NCBI GenBank assembly: GCA_017475485.1
Contig: JAFVFO010000026.1
Span: 1-43,305, forward strand
Origin: Candidatus Gastranaerophilales bacterium
Lineage (GTDB): Bacteria > Cyanobacteriota > Vampirovibrionia > Gastranaerophilales > Gastranaerophilaceae
DNA: 43,305 bases
Direction of reading: 5' to 3'
Numbering within the stretch: the stretch's first letter is position 1; each line of letters opens with the position of its first letter. The position numbers and the translations under genes were made by a program. This document shows positions 26,647 to 36,131 of the stretch, piece by piece. The notes below the pieces were generated by a model that saw nothing but the letters and a program-made list of their open reading frames with translations, was not told the DNA's origin and did not search any database.

Positions 26647-28278
26647 TTATTGAGCCAAGTATGTCAGGGTTTGAAGCATTTGGTTAGCACCTGAGAATAC
26701 CTGTGAATTTGCTTGTACAAGCCTTTGAGCTAAAATCATATTTGCAAATTGCTGTGCAAGGTCAACGTTTGACGCTTCAAGCGCGCCGGTTGTAACTGCA
26801 CCTACACCGTTGATGTTTGAAGCAGTGAATACAACATCACCGCAATCTACACCTATTGAATATTGGTTGTTGCCTTGTGCTACAAGACCGTAGTCATTTG
26901 TAACTTTTGCAAGCTGCATTTGCATATTGGCCAAAACTAATACGTTAGGGTCAACATATAAAGGCTGTGCACCTGTGTTACCGTGGTTATCGTTTATGAT
27001 ATAACCGTTAGGGTCAGTGTATGAGAAGAATAAATCTCCGCCTTCATCCCCTTGTGCAACAGTAAGAACAGAACCGTCAGAATATGTTACTGTTATAACG
27101 CCGTCTAAACCTACCGAAAAACTTTCATACATTTTTGTTGTATCTGATGTTATATCATCCATTTGAGAAATGGTTGCAGTGTAGTTAAGAACTTTTGTAT
27201 AGTATGTGCCGTCTGTATTTTGGTCTGCCGCTGCAATACTTGTTGCCGCAACAAGGTTTGATGTGCCTGATTCAAATTTCATACCGGGCTGACTTGTTGT
27301 AGTTGTACTTCCGTCAGGGTCTGTTGTAGCGGCTGTAGTTGTAGATGTTGAAATTGTAGCGCCGTCAGCATTTTTTGCGGTTACTGTTGTTGTAGCAGTA
27401 CCGCTTGATACTGTTCTTGTTGTTTCAACAGTAGGGCCTGTAAAGATAATACGGCCGTTTGTAGCTTCATCATCAGTTGTAGCCACAGAAGCCTTAACTA
27501 CAAGGGCGGGAGCGGCATCCCATGTGCCCGTTGTTGAATTCCAAATTTTTTGATTTGTTTGAGTATTGATTGCATCACGAAGGTCTGAAACTTTTGAACC
27601 GGCCATTACAGCGTTTTCCGGTAATGTAATTTGAACTTTGCCCACACCTGTTACTTCAACATAGAATGTTCCTGCAGAAATACCGTTGTGTGTTGTTCCG
27701 AGGCCGTTTAAATCTTCAAGAGCCAAGTCTTCAAATTTAATACTTTGAGCATTGGATTGGTCTGAGCGAGTTTCAGCAATATTTTTTGTAGCATATTCTT
27801 CAACTTTGAGTGCAGTCGGCAGTTTAATCGGAATATCGCAGTTAGACATTGAAACATTTGTATCCGTACCTAAAACCTTAAAGCCGTTTGCAGTACAAAG
27901 ATATCCGTTTTCATCCAGTGCAAATGTGCCGTCACGAGTCAAAAGCATTCTGCCGTCTGAATTTAAAATAGTAAACCAGCCGTTACCCGTAATTGCCATA
28001 TCTGTAGCACGGCCTGTGGTGTTAACGGTTGAAGGTGCGAAATCTTTTGAAATAGAAGCACATCTTACACCTACGCCGACTTGGTAAGGATTTGTACCGC
28101 CCATTGTTTGGGTTGAATTTGTACCTGTGGTTCTTGTTTTGTACCAGATATCTTGAAAGTCAACACGAGATGTTTTGTAAGCAGTTGTGTTCATGTTTGC
28201 AACATTATCTGAAACAACTGTTAATTGCTCTGTGCCAGCATTCAATCCGGTCATTGAAGTGAATAATGCTTGCGTCAT
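26647..28278 (-). CDS. flgE: Flagellar hook protein FlgE
   Basis: FlgE polymerises into the hook that joins the rod to the filament. The 543-residue protein has the N-terminal rod/hook motif (SMTGLNAGTEQLTVVSDNVAN, with NTTAYK), the FlgE/F/G block AITGNGWFTI and ENGYLCTANGFKVLG, and the C-terminal segment NVDLAQQFANMILAQR. The middle (about 255-340) is Thr/Ser/Ala-rich and hypervariable, as expected for surface-exposed hook domains. It is the last gene of the fliJ-fliK-flgD-flgE run. FlgF or FlgG are excluded by size and by the flgD neighbour. Confidence 0.93.
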   Translation of the reverse strand: MTQALFTSMTGLNAGTEQLTVVSDNVANMNTTAYKTSRVDFQDIWYKTRTTGTNSTQTMGGTNPYQVGVGVRCASISKDFAPSTVNTTGRATDMAITGNGWFTILNSDGRMLLTRDGTFALDENGYLCTANGFKVLGTDTNVSMSNCDIPIKLPTALKVEEYATKNIAETRSDQSNAQSIKFEDLALEDLNGLGTTHNGISAGTFYVEVTGVGKVQITLPENAVMAGSKVSDLRDAINTQTNQKIWNSTTGTWDAAPALVVKASVATTDDEATNGRIIFTGPTVETTRTVSSGTATTTVTAKNADGATISTSTTTAATTDPDGSTTTTSQPGMKFESGTSNLVAATSIAAADQNTDGTYYTKVLNYTATISQMDDITSDTTKMYESFSVGLDGVITVTYSDGSVLTVAQGDEGGDLFFSYTDPNGYIINDNHGNTGAQPLYVDPNVLVLANMQMQLAKVTNDYGLVAQGNNQYSIGVDCGDVVFTASNINGVGAVTTGALEASNVDLAQQFANMILAQRLVQANSQVFSGANQMLQTLTYLAQ

Positions 28279-28295
28279 TTAATAACGTCCTTTCT

Positions 28296-28898
28296 TTATT
28301 GTCCTGTGGATTCGGTGGAATCCGTATTAGTTGTGTTTTCTGTGATACTTGTATCATTATTATTTAAAAAAGCATTTGTAAGAGCGCCAATATTGCCCCC
28401 AATGTATGACAGCGCTTCTTTAACAAAGTTTTTATCTTCCGTATCGGAACTTGTATCTTCCGGATAAACTTTTGTAACAGATGAAATCGGGAAGTTTTTG
28501 CCGTCTATATTAAGGCTTGCGCCTGACGTATCCGAAAAATCGACATATTGAACCTTTCCTTTTGTTGTTTTGCCGTCAACTTCAACTTCAACTGTTTGAC
28601 CAAGAAAAGAATTTGCCTGATATGCTGTTGAAAATTTTGCAAAACTGCTTGATAAATTTTCCATTTGCTCCAATGTTGTAAACTGTGCTTCTTGAGCCAG
28701 CATTTCAGAGTTATCCATGGGGTTTGTCGGGTCTTGATATTGCAACTGCATTGTTAACAGATATAAGAAATCTTGCGATTGTACACTTGATGAATTAGTA
28801 TCAGCGCCTTGTGCTTGTTTTTGCTGCTGGCGCGCTATGGTTGAATAATTTGTTTCACTAACAACCTGTGAGTGAACTGAATTAGTCATAATTGTCAT
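28296..28898 (-). CDS. flgD: Flagellar hook assembly (capping) protein FlgD
   Basis: FlgD caps the growing hook and is removed on completion. The diagnostic N-terminal block FLYLLTMQLQYQDPTNPMDN and AQFTTLEQMENL are present at about 45-85. The C-terminal half (about 95-150) fits the FlgD Tudor-like domain, and the tail after 160 is a Ser/Thr/Asp-rich flexible extension. At 200 residues it is near the family norm. It lies 13 bases after fliK and 17 before flgE. Confidence 0.93.
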   Translation of the reverse strand: MTIMTNSVHSQVVSETNYSTIARQQQKQAQGADTNSSSVQSQDFLYLLTMQLQYQDPTNPMDNSEMLAQEAQFTTLEQMENLSSSFAKFSTAYQANSFLGQTVEVEVDGKTTKGKVQYVDFSDTSGASLNIDGKNFPISSVTKVYPEDTSSDTEDKNFVKEALSYIGGNIGALTNAFLNNNDTSITENTTNTDSTESTGQ

Positions 28899-28911
28899 CC
28901 TTATTTAATTT

Positions 28912-31692
28912 TTAATTTATATAACTTAATGTCTTGTTTAATACGCTTGTGAAATCTTTTGCAAAATTCATGTCATAATTTCTCATTTGCGCAAGATTAT
29001 CTTTTTGGCGCTGTTGTCTTTGTTGATTTTGATTTTTTTGCTGTTGAGCTTCTTGTTGAAATTCCTTATTATGATTACCTTCGTAGGTAGAAGAATTATC
29101 CTGCCCCGCAGTTTTGATTTGTATTGAATTTACATTTACTCCTGCTTCTGTTAACTGCGAACGCAGTGTATGTATATTTTTTTCAATATAATTTCTGACA
29201 TGTTCGTTTTGTGCGATAATCTGCGTTGTCAGACCGTTTTTATCCGTAGTAAGCTCTATAGACAGCCTGCCAAGGTCATTTGGGCGCAAAACCAGTGTCA
29301 GTTTTTGAGAATCTTTTAATTGATAAAGTTTATCGCCTATTTGATTTAGAATATTTGTTTCGGGTGTTTCCTTAGTCGGATTTTGTGCAATATTTTGAAC
29401 ATTTTTTATGGTTATTGCACTGTTTGCAGGGTCATAAGTTACCTGACCGATTGGTGTTTGAGATGAAAGTGTTGAATTTTGGTTAAGTGCAATTTTTGCA
29501 ACTTCATCTGCAACCGTTAAAGCTATAGGAGTTTCATTTGCGTATGAAATATCTTCTAAAATATCTTCTTGAATTGTGGCAATATTGATATTCAACCCTT
29601 GTTTTTGAGGGGTATTTTCCGAACTTTCAATATCAACATCCGAATTATCAATATCCGTATTTAATTCGATATCCTCATCTTTAGTATCTTTAGAATAATC
29701 AATTTTTATATCCGTTTCGGGTTTTGTTTCTTTGCCTACAGCTTTAATGGTGCGTTCAGGCTTTATATCTTTGTTCCTTTCAGCATTTCTTAAAGTATCT
29801 TCGGATTGATTATTTTTACTATTTGAATTATTTTGATTATTCAAATCCGCAACATCTGTACTTTGTACTTGAATCGTACTATCTTCCTCGGTACTTGTTT
29901 CTTGGGTAGTGTTTGCTATTTTTATATCTTCTTTTTTTATATTGTCGAACGGAATTATTTTTTCTACTTCTTTTTCAATTTCTCTGACAAATTCTTTTGG
30001 AGTTTTTTCCTGTGTTTGAGTATTGTTTTTTGAAGCGGAAATTTTATTTATTAAATCATCAATTTTTGTTTTATCTTCTTTATCAAGTGATTGATATTCT
30101 TGTGTTTTTTCAAATTCTTTTAACTTTGAAACGATTTCTGATACACTGTCGTCATCTTCTATTTTGAATTTATCAAGATTATTTGTATCTTCATTTTTTG
30201 TTTCAGTTTCTAAATTATCTTGTTTTGTAATTTCTTTTTTTGCCGTAGTGCTTTCTTTATTTATTTTTGGTTCGTTATTATTAGTTTCCTGAGTTGAGGT
30301 TTTTAGAATTTCGTTATTTGATAATTCAATTTTATTATCAGATGATTTTAGTTCTTTTGCATTATCTCTATTTTCAATTAAATCGGATATTTTTTTAATA
30401 TCAGTTTCAATTGCTTTAATATCTTCTTTTTTGATATCATCTTTTAAAACTTTAACAGCTTCAATTAATTGATTATCTTGCTGTTCAATAGTTTCGCTAT
30501 CTTCTTTTTTAAGTGTTTCTTCAAGTTTATATAGAACTTTTTTAATATCTTCTGTACTTTCAGAACTTTTGCTATCCTGAGAATTTTTATTAATTAATTC
30601 CTTAAGTTCATCTAAACTGTTTTTTAAATCTTTAGTGTCAATTTTTATGGTGTCATCGGGCTTTTTGGCATCTGAAACTTCAGGTTTTAGTTCTGTTTCA
30701 CCCGTTTTATCTTCTTTATTAATATTTATTTTTGAAATTATTTCATTAAATACATTTTTTGTATCTTTAACAATATCATTTAACTCTATACTATCTTTAT
30801 TATCTTGAACTAAAGATTTTATTTTATTAAGAGCCTGCATAATACTATCTTTATCATCTTGAGATAAATCCATATTATCTATTTGAGATGAAATTTCATC
30901 AACAGATTTTATTATGTAATCAAGATTTTTAGAATTGTCTGTATCAATATCCGAAAATGCGCTTTCTATATCAATATATTCTTCATTATCAGATGTTATC
31001 GGTATATCAAATGTAACCAAAATGTTTTCAACAATTGTTTTGATTTCATTTTGAATATCATCCGAAACATTTTCCGTATCTACGGTTACTTGTGCTTTTA
31101 GTTCGGTAGTTTGTGCACCTTCTAAAGAAAAGGGTGATGACTCAAGTGTGTCTTTATTTATATTTTGAGGACTTGTATCTGATTTTTCAGATGTTTTTGT
31201 TTGTGTTTGATTAGCATTGATAGGTGTTTGACTAAAAGTAGTATCTTTTTTTTGAGTTGTTTGACTGTTATTAATATTTGTTGTTTTTGTATTTGTATCT
31301 GTAGAGCTATTTTTTGCTGTTTTTGTTGTTTGGTTATTTTGAACATTTTTTGAATTATTTTGTGTTGTTTGTATTGTTTGGTTGTTTTGAGCTTGGGTTT
31401 GGGCTTTGGCTTTATTGCTTTGACTTTGATTTTGATTTTGAGTTTGAGTTTTATTTTGGGTTTGAGCTTGTGTTGTTTGAGAATTGTTTATAGCATATTG
31501 ATTAATTGAGCTGGTATTTGATTTAACAGCTTTATCAATAAAGTTACTTTGCGTTTCTTCGACTTTATTTACGGCATTAGTCATTAAAGTTGAAAATTTG
31601 CCGTCATTATCTGTCTTAGCAATATTTGAAAAAGGTACAACATTTGTTGTTGTATCAAGCAATTCAATATTTTGTACTATAGCGTCTGCCAT
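28912..31692 (-). CDS. fliK: Flagellar hook-length control protein FliK, unusually long
   Basis: FliK is the secreted molecular ruler that sets hook length and switches export specificity. The conserved C-terminal Flg_hook domain is clear at about residues 795-885 (LTLVLRPNDLGRLSIELTTD, then NYIEKNIHTLRSQLTEAG and NVNSIQI). The first ~700 residues are low-complexity: an Asn/Gln/Thr-rich tract (about 65-170) followed by long Lys/Glu/Asp/Ser-rich helical stretches. At 926 residues it is about twice the usual 350-500. It follows fliJ by 12 bases; flgD follows, the usual order. Confidence 0.9.
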   Translation of the reverse strand: MADAIVQNIELLDTTTNVVPFSNIAKTDNDGKFSTLMTNAVNKVEETQSNFIDKAVKSNTSSINQYAINNSQTTQAQTQNKTQTQNQNQSQSNKAKAQTQAQNNQTIQTTQNNSKNVQNNQTTKTAKNSSTDTNTKTTNINNSQTTQKKDTTFSQTPINANQTQTKTSEKSDTSPQNINKDTLESSPFSLEGAQTTELKAQVTVDTENVSDDIQNEIKTIVENILVTFDIPITSDNEEYIDIESAFSDIDTDNSKNLDYIIKSVDEISSQIDNMDLSQDDKDSIMQALNKIKSLVQDNKDSIELNDIVKDTKNVFNEIISKININKEDKTGETELKPEVSDAKKPDDTIKIDTKDLKNSLDELKELINKNSQDSKSSESTEDIKKVLYKLEETLKKEDSETIEQQDNQLIEAVKVLKDDIKKEDIKAIETDIKKISDLIENRDNAKELKSSDNKIELSNNEILKTSTQETNNNEPKINKESTTAKKEITKQDNLETETKNEDTNNLDKFKIEDDDSVSEIVSKLKEFEKTQEYQSLDKEDKTKIDDLINKISASKNNTQTQEKTPKEFVREIEKEVEKIIPFDNIKKEDIKIANTTQETSTEEDSTIQVQSTDVADLNNQNNSNSKNNQSEDTLRNAERNKDIKPERTIKAVGKETKPETDIKIDYSKDTKDEDIELNTDIDNSDVDIESSENTPQKQGLNINIATIQEDILEDISYANETPIALTVADEVAKIALNQNSTLSSQTPIGQVTYDPANSAITIKNVQNIAQNPTKETPETNILNQIGDKLYQLKDSQKLTLVLRPNDLGRLSIELTTDKNGLTTQIIAQNEHVRNYIEKNIHTLRSQLTEAGVNVNSIQIKTAGQDNSSTYEGNHNKEFQQEAQQQKNQNQQRQQRQKDNLAQMRNYDMNFAKDFTSVLNKTLSYIN

Positions 31693-31704
31693 TTTTATCC
31701 CATA

Positions 31705-32148
31705 TTATGCAATATTTCTTCTGGAATTAACAATGTCATCAATTTCTTTAATTTCTTCCAATTGTAATTCTTTTAAATATCGCTCTTTCTGTTTTTCTTC
31801 TAGATTTTCAAGGGATTTTACTTTAATATAGGCCTCTTTAACCCTTTGTTGCTGGTTTTCAACGCTAAATTGCATTTTTTTAATCAATTCTTTTTGAACA
31901 TTGATTTCTTTTTGCAATTTTGCACCATACATTGCGTAATTTGAAATTGTCATCGGGTCAAAATTGTTGCCTTGCAAGTATTCTTCGCTTTTTATTTTGA
32001 ATAAATTAAGTGTATTAATATTCTCGTTTAATTTATCCTGCTGTTTATTAACGGCACTTAGCAATGTAGCGAGTTTTGTTTGTTCGTCAACTAAGGTTTT
32101 TTCGCGTACTTTAAGTACACTCTCAAGGCTGAATTTAAACCTCTTCAA
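31705..32148 (-). CDS. fliJ: Flagellar export chaperone/stalk protein FliJ
   Basis: FliJ helps the FliI ATPase couple to the export gate. The 147-residue protein is almost wholly coiled-coil, with the N-terminal FKFSLESVLKVRE motif that marks FliJ. The start is a TTG at 32148; GGGG lies ~11 bases upstream. It is the first visible gene of the flagellar run, and fliI is not adjacent, unlike in many genomes. Confidence 0.88.
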   Translation of the reverse strand: MKRFKFSLESVLKVREKTLVDEQTKLATLLSAVNKQQDKLNENINTLNLFKIKSEEYLQGNNFDPMTISNYAMYGAKLQKEINVQKELIKKMQFSVENQQQRVKEAYIKVKSLENLEEKQKERYLKELQLEEIKEIDDIVNSRRNIA

Positions 32149-32184
32149 CTAAATTCTATCCCCATATAAGTCTATTATCTTATT

Positions 32185-32200
32185 AATAGGTTAACCTATT
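32185..32200. promoter_or_regulatory. 16-base palindrome upstream of the flagellar run
   Basis: AATAGGTTAACCTATT is a perfect palindrome 37 bases upstream of fliJ. On the minus strand GATAAT (complement of 32174-32179) follows it at about -10 distance, so the site could be an operator within the promoter. No sigma-28 consensus was found. Confidence 0.4.
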
Positions 32201-32323
32201 TATTTTTAATTTTAATCGTATAATTTTAGGATATTTTCAAAAAAAGCTAATATGTTTATATGAAAATTAAATTTTTTCATAAAAATTTTTGGCAATCCAA
32301 AATTATTCACTTATAAAGTCAAT

Positions 32324-32358
32324 AAAAAGCACCCCTGAATAAATCAGAAGTGCTTTTT
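32324..32358 (-). terminator. Terminator of the pyruvate:ferredoxin oxidoreductase gene
   Basis: A 9-bp stem (32324-32332 with 32350-32358) with an inner 4-bp stem (CTGA/TCAG) and, on the minus strand, five T. It lies 16 bases beyond the stop of nifJ. The plus strand also has a T run. Confidence 0.8.
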
Positions 32359-32374
32359 GATAATTAGCATAAAG

Positions 32375-35300
32375 CTATTTCATTAATTCGCCGACTGCCT
32401 TATAAACAGACATTCTTTGAGCTGCGTCTTTTTCAGCTTGAGAATATAAGTTTTCAGCAGCTTGCGGGTTTGTCTTAAGAAGTGATTTATATCTTCCTTC
32501 AGATCTGATGAAGTCTTGGTAGCTTCCTTTAGGATCTTTTGCATCCCAGCTAAACGGTTGTTCGTTACTTGGGTTGTATCTGTATAGCGGGAAGTAACCT
32601 GCTTCAACGGCACGTTTTTGTTCTGTCTGAGTTTTAGACATATCAATACCATGCGCAATACATGGAGCATAAGCAAATATGATAGATGGGCCGTCATAGG
32701 CTTCTGCTTCTTGGAATGCTTTTAATGTTTGCATTCTATCAGCACCTAGAGCAACGGAAGCAACATATACATAACCATAAGACATACTCATTAAGCCCAT
32801 ATTTTTCTTATATGTTGGTTTACCGCCTGTAGCAAACTTGGCAACAGCGGCTGTCGGTGTTGATTTAGAAGCCTGACCGCCTGTATTAGAATATACTTCG
32901 GTATCAAGAACCAAAATATTAACGTTTTTATTTTGAGCTAATACATGGTCGATACCGCCGTAGCCGATATCATTTGCCCAGCCGTCACCACCTATAATCC
33001 AGATTGATTTATCGCAGAAGTAATCTTCTAATTCTTTGATTTTCTTCATGGTTTCGCAACCGCATTCAGCTGCATATTTATCAATAAGGACTTTAGCTTT
33101 GGCTTGCGCCTTTATTGCTTCATCAGTTTTAGAATTATCCCAGTGGCTCATAGCTTCGCTTAATGCTTCTTTGATGTCAGCAGGTGCTTCTTTTTTTGCT
33201 AAAACTTCTTCAACATATTGTTTTAACATTGCACGATTAGAATCTACAGCCATTCTCATACCGAAACCAAATTCAGCGTTATCTTCAAATAATGAATTAG
33301 CCCAAGCAGGACCACGGCCTTCTTTATTTTTAGTATAAGGAATTGTAGGGAATGTACCTGAATAAATTGATGAGCAGCCTGTAGCGTTTGCAACAATTGC
33401 GTTTTCACCGAATAATTGTGAAACCAGTTTAACATAAGGTGTTTCACCGCAACCGGCACATGCGCCACTGAATTCAAATAACGGTTTTCTTAACATTGCA
33501 CCCTTGATTGATTTAATGTTATTTTTACCCATTACGTTATCAGGTAATTCATCAAAGAATTTTTCATTTTCAAGTTCACATGCTTCAACTTCTTTTTCAA
33601 TTGTTGACCAAGTGAATGCTCTTTTTTCTTCGGGCATTTTCATTGTAGGACATTGATCGGCGCAAACTCCGCAGCCTGTACAATCCATGCAATATACTTG
33701 AACTTTGAATTGTTCGCCGTTTGCATTCGGTTTAGCGTCAACTGTCTTAAATGATTTAGGTGCATTAACCATATTTTCTTTTTCAATTAATTTTGTACGA
33801 ACTGCCGCATGAGGACAAGCAGAAGCGCAAACACCGCATTGTAGGCAGTTTTCAGCAACCCAGTGAGGAACTTTTGGTGCAATTCCGCGTTTTTCAAGGC
33901 AAGCTGTTCCTGTTGGTATAACGCCATCAACCGACATTGCGCTAACAGGAATATCGTCACCTTTTTGCCTCATACAAGGTTCAATAATGCTGCGCGCAAA
34001 TTTATCTGCATCTTTTGATATCATTTCAACATCATCAACGCAGCCTGCACCTTCAACGCTTGAAGGTATTGTCACTTCTTCTGTTGCGTTAACTGCAGCG
34101 TCAATTAAAGCAAGGTTCATATTAACAACGTCATCACCTTTTTTCTTAAAGGTTTTAATTGTCATTTCTTTCATACCTTCTAAAGCCTGTTCAAAAGGAA
34201 TGATTCCGGAAACTTTGAAGTATGCTACCATCATAACTGTGTTAGCACCTTTACCGCGAAGTCCGGGTTGTTCTTTAATTAATTTTTCAGCGTCAACATT
34301 ATAGAATTTTATCTTTTTATCAATAATAGTTTTTTGCATATCTCTTGTTAAGTGATTAAATGCTTCATCCTTTGTATAAGGAGAATTTAACAAGAATACA
34401 CCGCCTTCTTTAATACCTTTTAATAAGTCGTATCTTCCGATATAAGAATGAGCGGAGCATGATACAAAATCGGGTGCAGTAATTAAATATGTTGATTTAA
34501 TCGGTTTATCGCCAAATCTTAAGTGTGATACCGTAACGCCGAATGATTTTTTGGAATCATAAGCAAAATATGCTTGAGCGTCTTTATTTGTATATTTACC
34601 GATAATTTTAATTGAATTTTTATTAGCACCAACTGTACCGTCTGAACCTAAGCCCCAGAACATGCAGTTTGTTGTGCCTGCGGGTTCTGTTACAATGTGT
34701 TCATCTATTTTTAAAGATTTATTTGTAACATCATCTTCGATACCGACTGTGAAGCCATGGAAACCATTGTTTTCAAGGTGTTTATAAATAGCAAGTACCA
34801 TAGAAGGTGTGAATTCTTTAGATGATAAACCGTAGCGGCCGCCTATGATTCTATAGTCTTTGCCTGCTGTTGCAGCTACAACATCTAAGAATAACGGTTC
34901 ACCGATTGAACCCGGTTCTTTTGTTCTGTCTAATACTGCAATACGTTTTGTAGTTGCAGGTAATGCTTCGTTAAAGCGTTTAACATCAAATGGTCTATAC
35001 AGTCTTACTTTAACTAAACCATATTTAGTACCGCGATTAGCATTTAAGTATTCAATTGTTTCTTCAATTGTTTCGCAGCCTGAACCGATTGCAACAATGA
35101 TATCTGTAGCATTCGGATCACCAACATAATCAAACGGATGATATTGCCTGCCTGTAACTTTTGCAACTTTATCCATATATTCTTGAACGATATCGGGAAC
35201 TGCGTCATAATATTTATTAACAGTTTCACGACCTTGGAAATATACATCCGTATTTTGTGCGCCGACTTTACATACAGGATTTTCAGGTTTCAAGGCGCGT

Positions 35301-35914
35301 GCTTTAAATTCTTCAATATATTGCGGTTCTACAAGTGATTTAATTTCGTCATAAGTTATTTCTTCAATTTTATGAACTTCATGTGATGTTCTAAAGCCGT
35401 CGAAGAATTGCAAGAAAGGAACTTTTGCTTTGTATGTTGAAAGGTGAGCAACTAAAGCCATATCCATTTCTTCTTGAACACTATTTGCTGCAAGCATTGC
35501 ATAACCTGTGTTACGACATCCCATAACGTCTGTATGGTCGCCAAAAATTGCTAATGATTGAGCAGCTAATGCACGAGCTGAAACATGGATAACATGCGGA
35601 AGCATTTCACCTGCAGCTTTATGCATAACAGGAATCATTAATAACAAGCCTTGAGAAGCAGTATAAGTTGAAGTTAGCGCACCTGCGACAAGTGAACCAT
35701 GGACAGCACCTGCAGCCCCTGCTTCAGATTGCATTTCTGCAACTTTAACTTCTGTTCCCCAGATATTTTTCTTATGTTGAGAAGCCCATTCATCAACCCA
35801 TTCTCCCATGGTAGAAGAAGGTGTGATAGGGTAAATGGCGGAAACTTCACTTAGTGCATACGCAACATGCGCTGCAGCATAGTTACCGTCAACAGTGATT
35901 GTGTTTTTTGACAT
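32375..35914 (-). CDS. nifJ: Pyruvate:ferredoxin (flavodoxin) oxidoreductase
   Basis: PFOR oxidises pyruvate with CoA to acetyl-CoA and CO2 and reduces ferredoxin. All domains are fused in the 1179-residue chain: domain I (YALSEVSAIYPITPSSTMGEW), the gamma domain (about 420-630), a 2x[4Fe-4S] ferredoxin insert (CLQCGVCASACPHAAVR and CTGCGVCADQCP), a further CAGCGETPY cysteine pair, and the thiamine-diphosphate domain with GGDGWANDIGYGG and NTGGQASKSTP. Length matches the ~1170-residue NifJ/PorA family. It is a single-gene unit behind a TATAAT element (35956-35961) and ahead of a strong terminator. It is divergent from the hydrogenase-linked genes. Confidence 0.98.
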   Translation of the reverse strand: MSKNTITVDGNYAAAHVAYALSEVSAIYPITPSSTMGEWVDEWASQHKKNIWGTEVKVAEMQSEAGAAGAVHGSLVAGALTSTYTASQGLLLMIPVMHKAAGEMLPHVIHVSARALAAQSLAIFGDHTDVMGCRNTGYAMLAANSVQEEMDMALVAHLSTYKAKVPFLQFFDGFRTSHEVHKIEEITYDEIKSLVEPQYIEEFKARALKPENPVCKVGAQNTDVYFQGRETVNKYYDAVPDIVQEYMDKVAKVTGRQYHPFDYVGDPNATDIIVAIGSGCETIEETIEYLNANRGTKYGLVKVRLYRPFDVKRFNEALPATTKRIAVLDRTKEPGSIGEPLFLDVVAATAGKDYRIIGGRYGLSSKEFTPSMVLAIYKHLENNGFHGFTVGIEDDVTNKSLKIDEHIVTEPAGTTNCMFWGLGSDGTVGANKNSIKIIGKYTNKDAQAYFAYDSKKSFGVTVSHLRFGDKPIKSTYLITAPDFVSCSAHSYIGRYDLLKGIKEGGVFLLNSPYTKDEAFNHLTRDMQKTIIDKKIKFYNVDAEKLIKEQPGLRGKGANTVMMVAYFKVSGIIPFEQALEGMKEMTIKTFKKKGDDVVNMNLALIDAAVNATEEVTIPSSVEGAGCVDDVEMISKDADKFARSIIEPCMRQKGDDIPVSAMSVDGVIPTGTACLEKRGIAPKVPHWVAENCLQCGVCASACPHAAVRTKLIEKENMVNAPKSFKTVDAKPNANGEQFKVQVYCMDCTGCGVCADQCPTMKMPEEKRAFTWSTIEKEVEACELENEKFFDELPDNVMGKNNIKSIKGAMLRKPLFEFSGACAGCGETPYVKLVSQLFGENAIVANATGCSSIYSGTFPTIPYTKNKEGRGPAWANSLFEDNAEFGFGMRMAVDSNRAMLKQYVEEVLAKKEAPADIKEALSEAMSHWDNSKTDEAIKAQAKAKVLIDKYAAECGCETMKKIKELEDYFCDKSIWIIGGDGWANDIGYGGIDHVLAQNKNVNILVLDTEVYSNTGGQASKSTPTAAVAKFATGGKPTYKKNMGLMSMSYGYVYVASVALGADRMQTLKAFQEAEAYDGPSIIFAYAPCIAHGIDMSKTQTEQKRAVEAGYFPLYRYNPSNEQPFSWDAKDPKGSYQDFIRSEGRYKSLLKTNPQAAENLYSQAEKDAAQRMSVYKAVGELMK

Positions 35915-35955
35915 TTCATTCTCCCTTTAAACTTCTAAAATGTTTATATAACAAC

Positions 35956-35961
35956 ATTATA
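35956..35961 (-). promoter_or_regulatory. -10 element of the nifJ promoter
   Basis: On the minus strand the bases read GGGTATAAT, 41 bases upstream of the nifJ ATG. The matching -35 box is weak (TTTGCG-like at 35979-35984). It overlaps a plausible divergent promoter for the hydG side (TTGAAG 35973-35978, 16 bases, TATGTT 35995-36000). Confidence 0.45.
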
Positions 35962-36047
35962 CCCCCTGAAAATTGAAGCGCAAATGAAAAATAATATGTT
36001 ATAAACCAAGGCAGGCAATTGTATTTTTTTCTTTTTGTTTAATAATA

Positions 36048-36131
36048 ATGTTGTGCCTGACCCTTGAGAAGTTCTTTAGGGAAAGATACAGATTGTATCC
36101 GTATCTTTATAGGTACGGTTTTTTGTTATAA
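36048..36131 (+). CDS. Possible tyrosine-rich leader peptide (27 codons)
   Basis: A short frame opens with ATG 36048 and ends with TAA 36129-36131. Codons 14-23 read YRLYPYLYRY: five tyrosine codons in ten. The frame runs straight through the leader terminator and its alternative hairpins, and its stop overlaps the AAGGAG ribosome binding site (36130-36135) of the next gene. This is the layout of an attenuator leader peptide, and the downstream hydG encodes a tyrosine lyase. Against it: no Shine-Dalgarno precedes the ATG, and the TAT/TAC codons partly follow from the repeated GATAC/GTATC palindromes. Confidence 0.35.
   Translation: MLCLTLEKFFRERYRLYPYLYRYGFLL
36061..36124 (+). promoter_or_regulatory. 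Attenuator-like leader with intrinsic terminator and alternative hairpins
   Basis: Hairpin 1 joins 36061-36068 with 36074-36081 (one mismatch). The terminator pairs CCGTATCT (36099-36106) with AGGTACGG (36111-36118), a 4-base loop and six T (36119-36124), 18 bases before the next start codon. Two competing structures overlap it: AAAGATAC (36082-36089) with GTATCTTT (36101-36108), which would destroy the terminator, and GATAC (36085-36089) with the earlier GTATC (36095-36099), which would leave it largely free. This is the form of a transcription attenuator; no known riboswitch or T-box consensus is seen. Confidence 0.6.

Noticed and set aside
31158-31560. Tandem repeats in the first part of fliK as a CRISPR or repeat array
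   Set aside because: The repeats are CAA/ACA/AAT-rich codons encoding Gln/Thr/Asn tracts and vary in length; no fixed repeat-spacer unit exists.
32233-32315. 18-codon frame beginning ATG 32260 in the fliJ/nifJ gap
   Set aside because: No ribosome binding site and no recognisable composition; the 226-base gap is explained by a promoter/operator region and the nifJ terminator.
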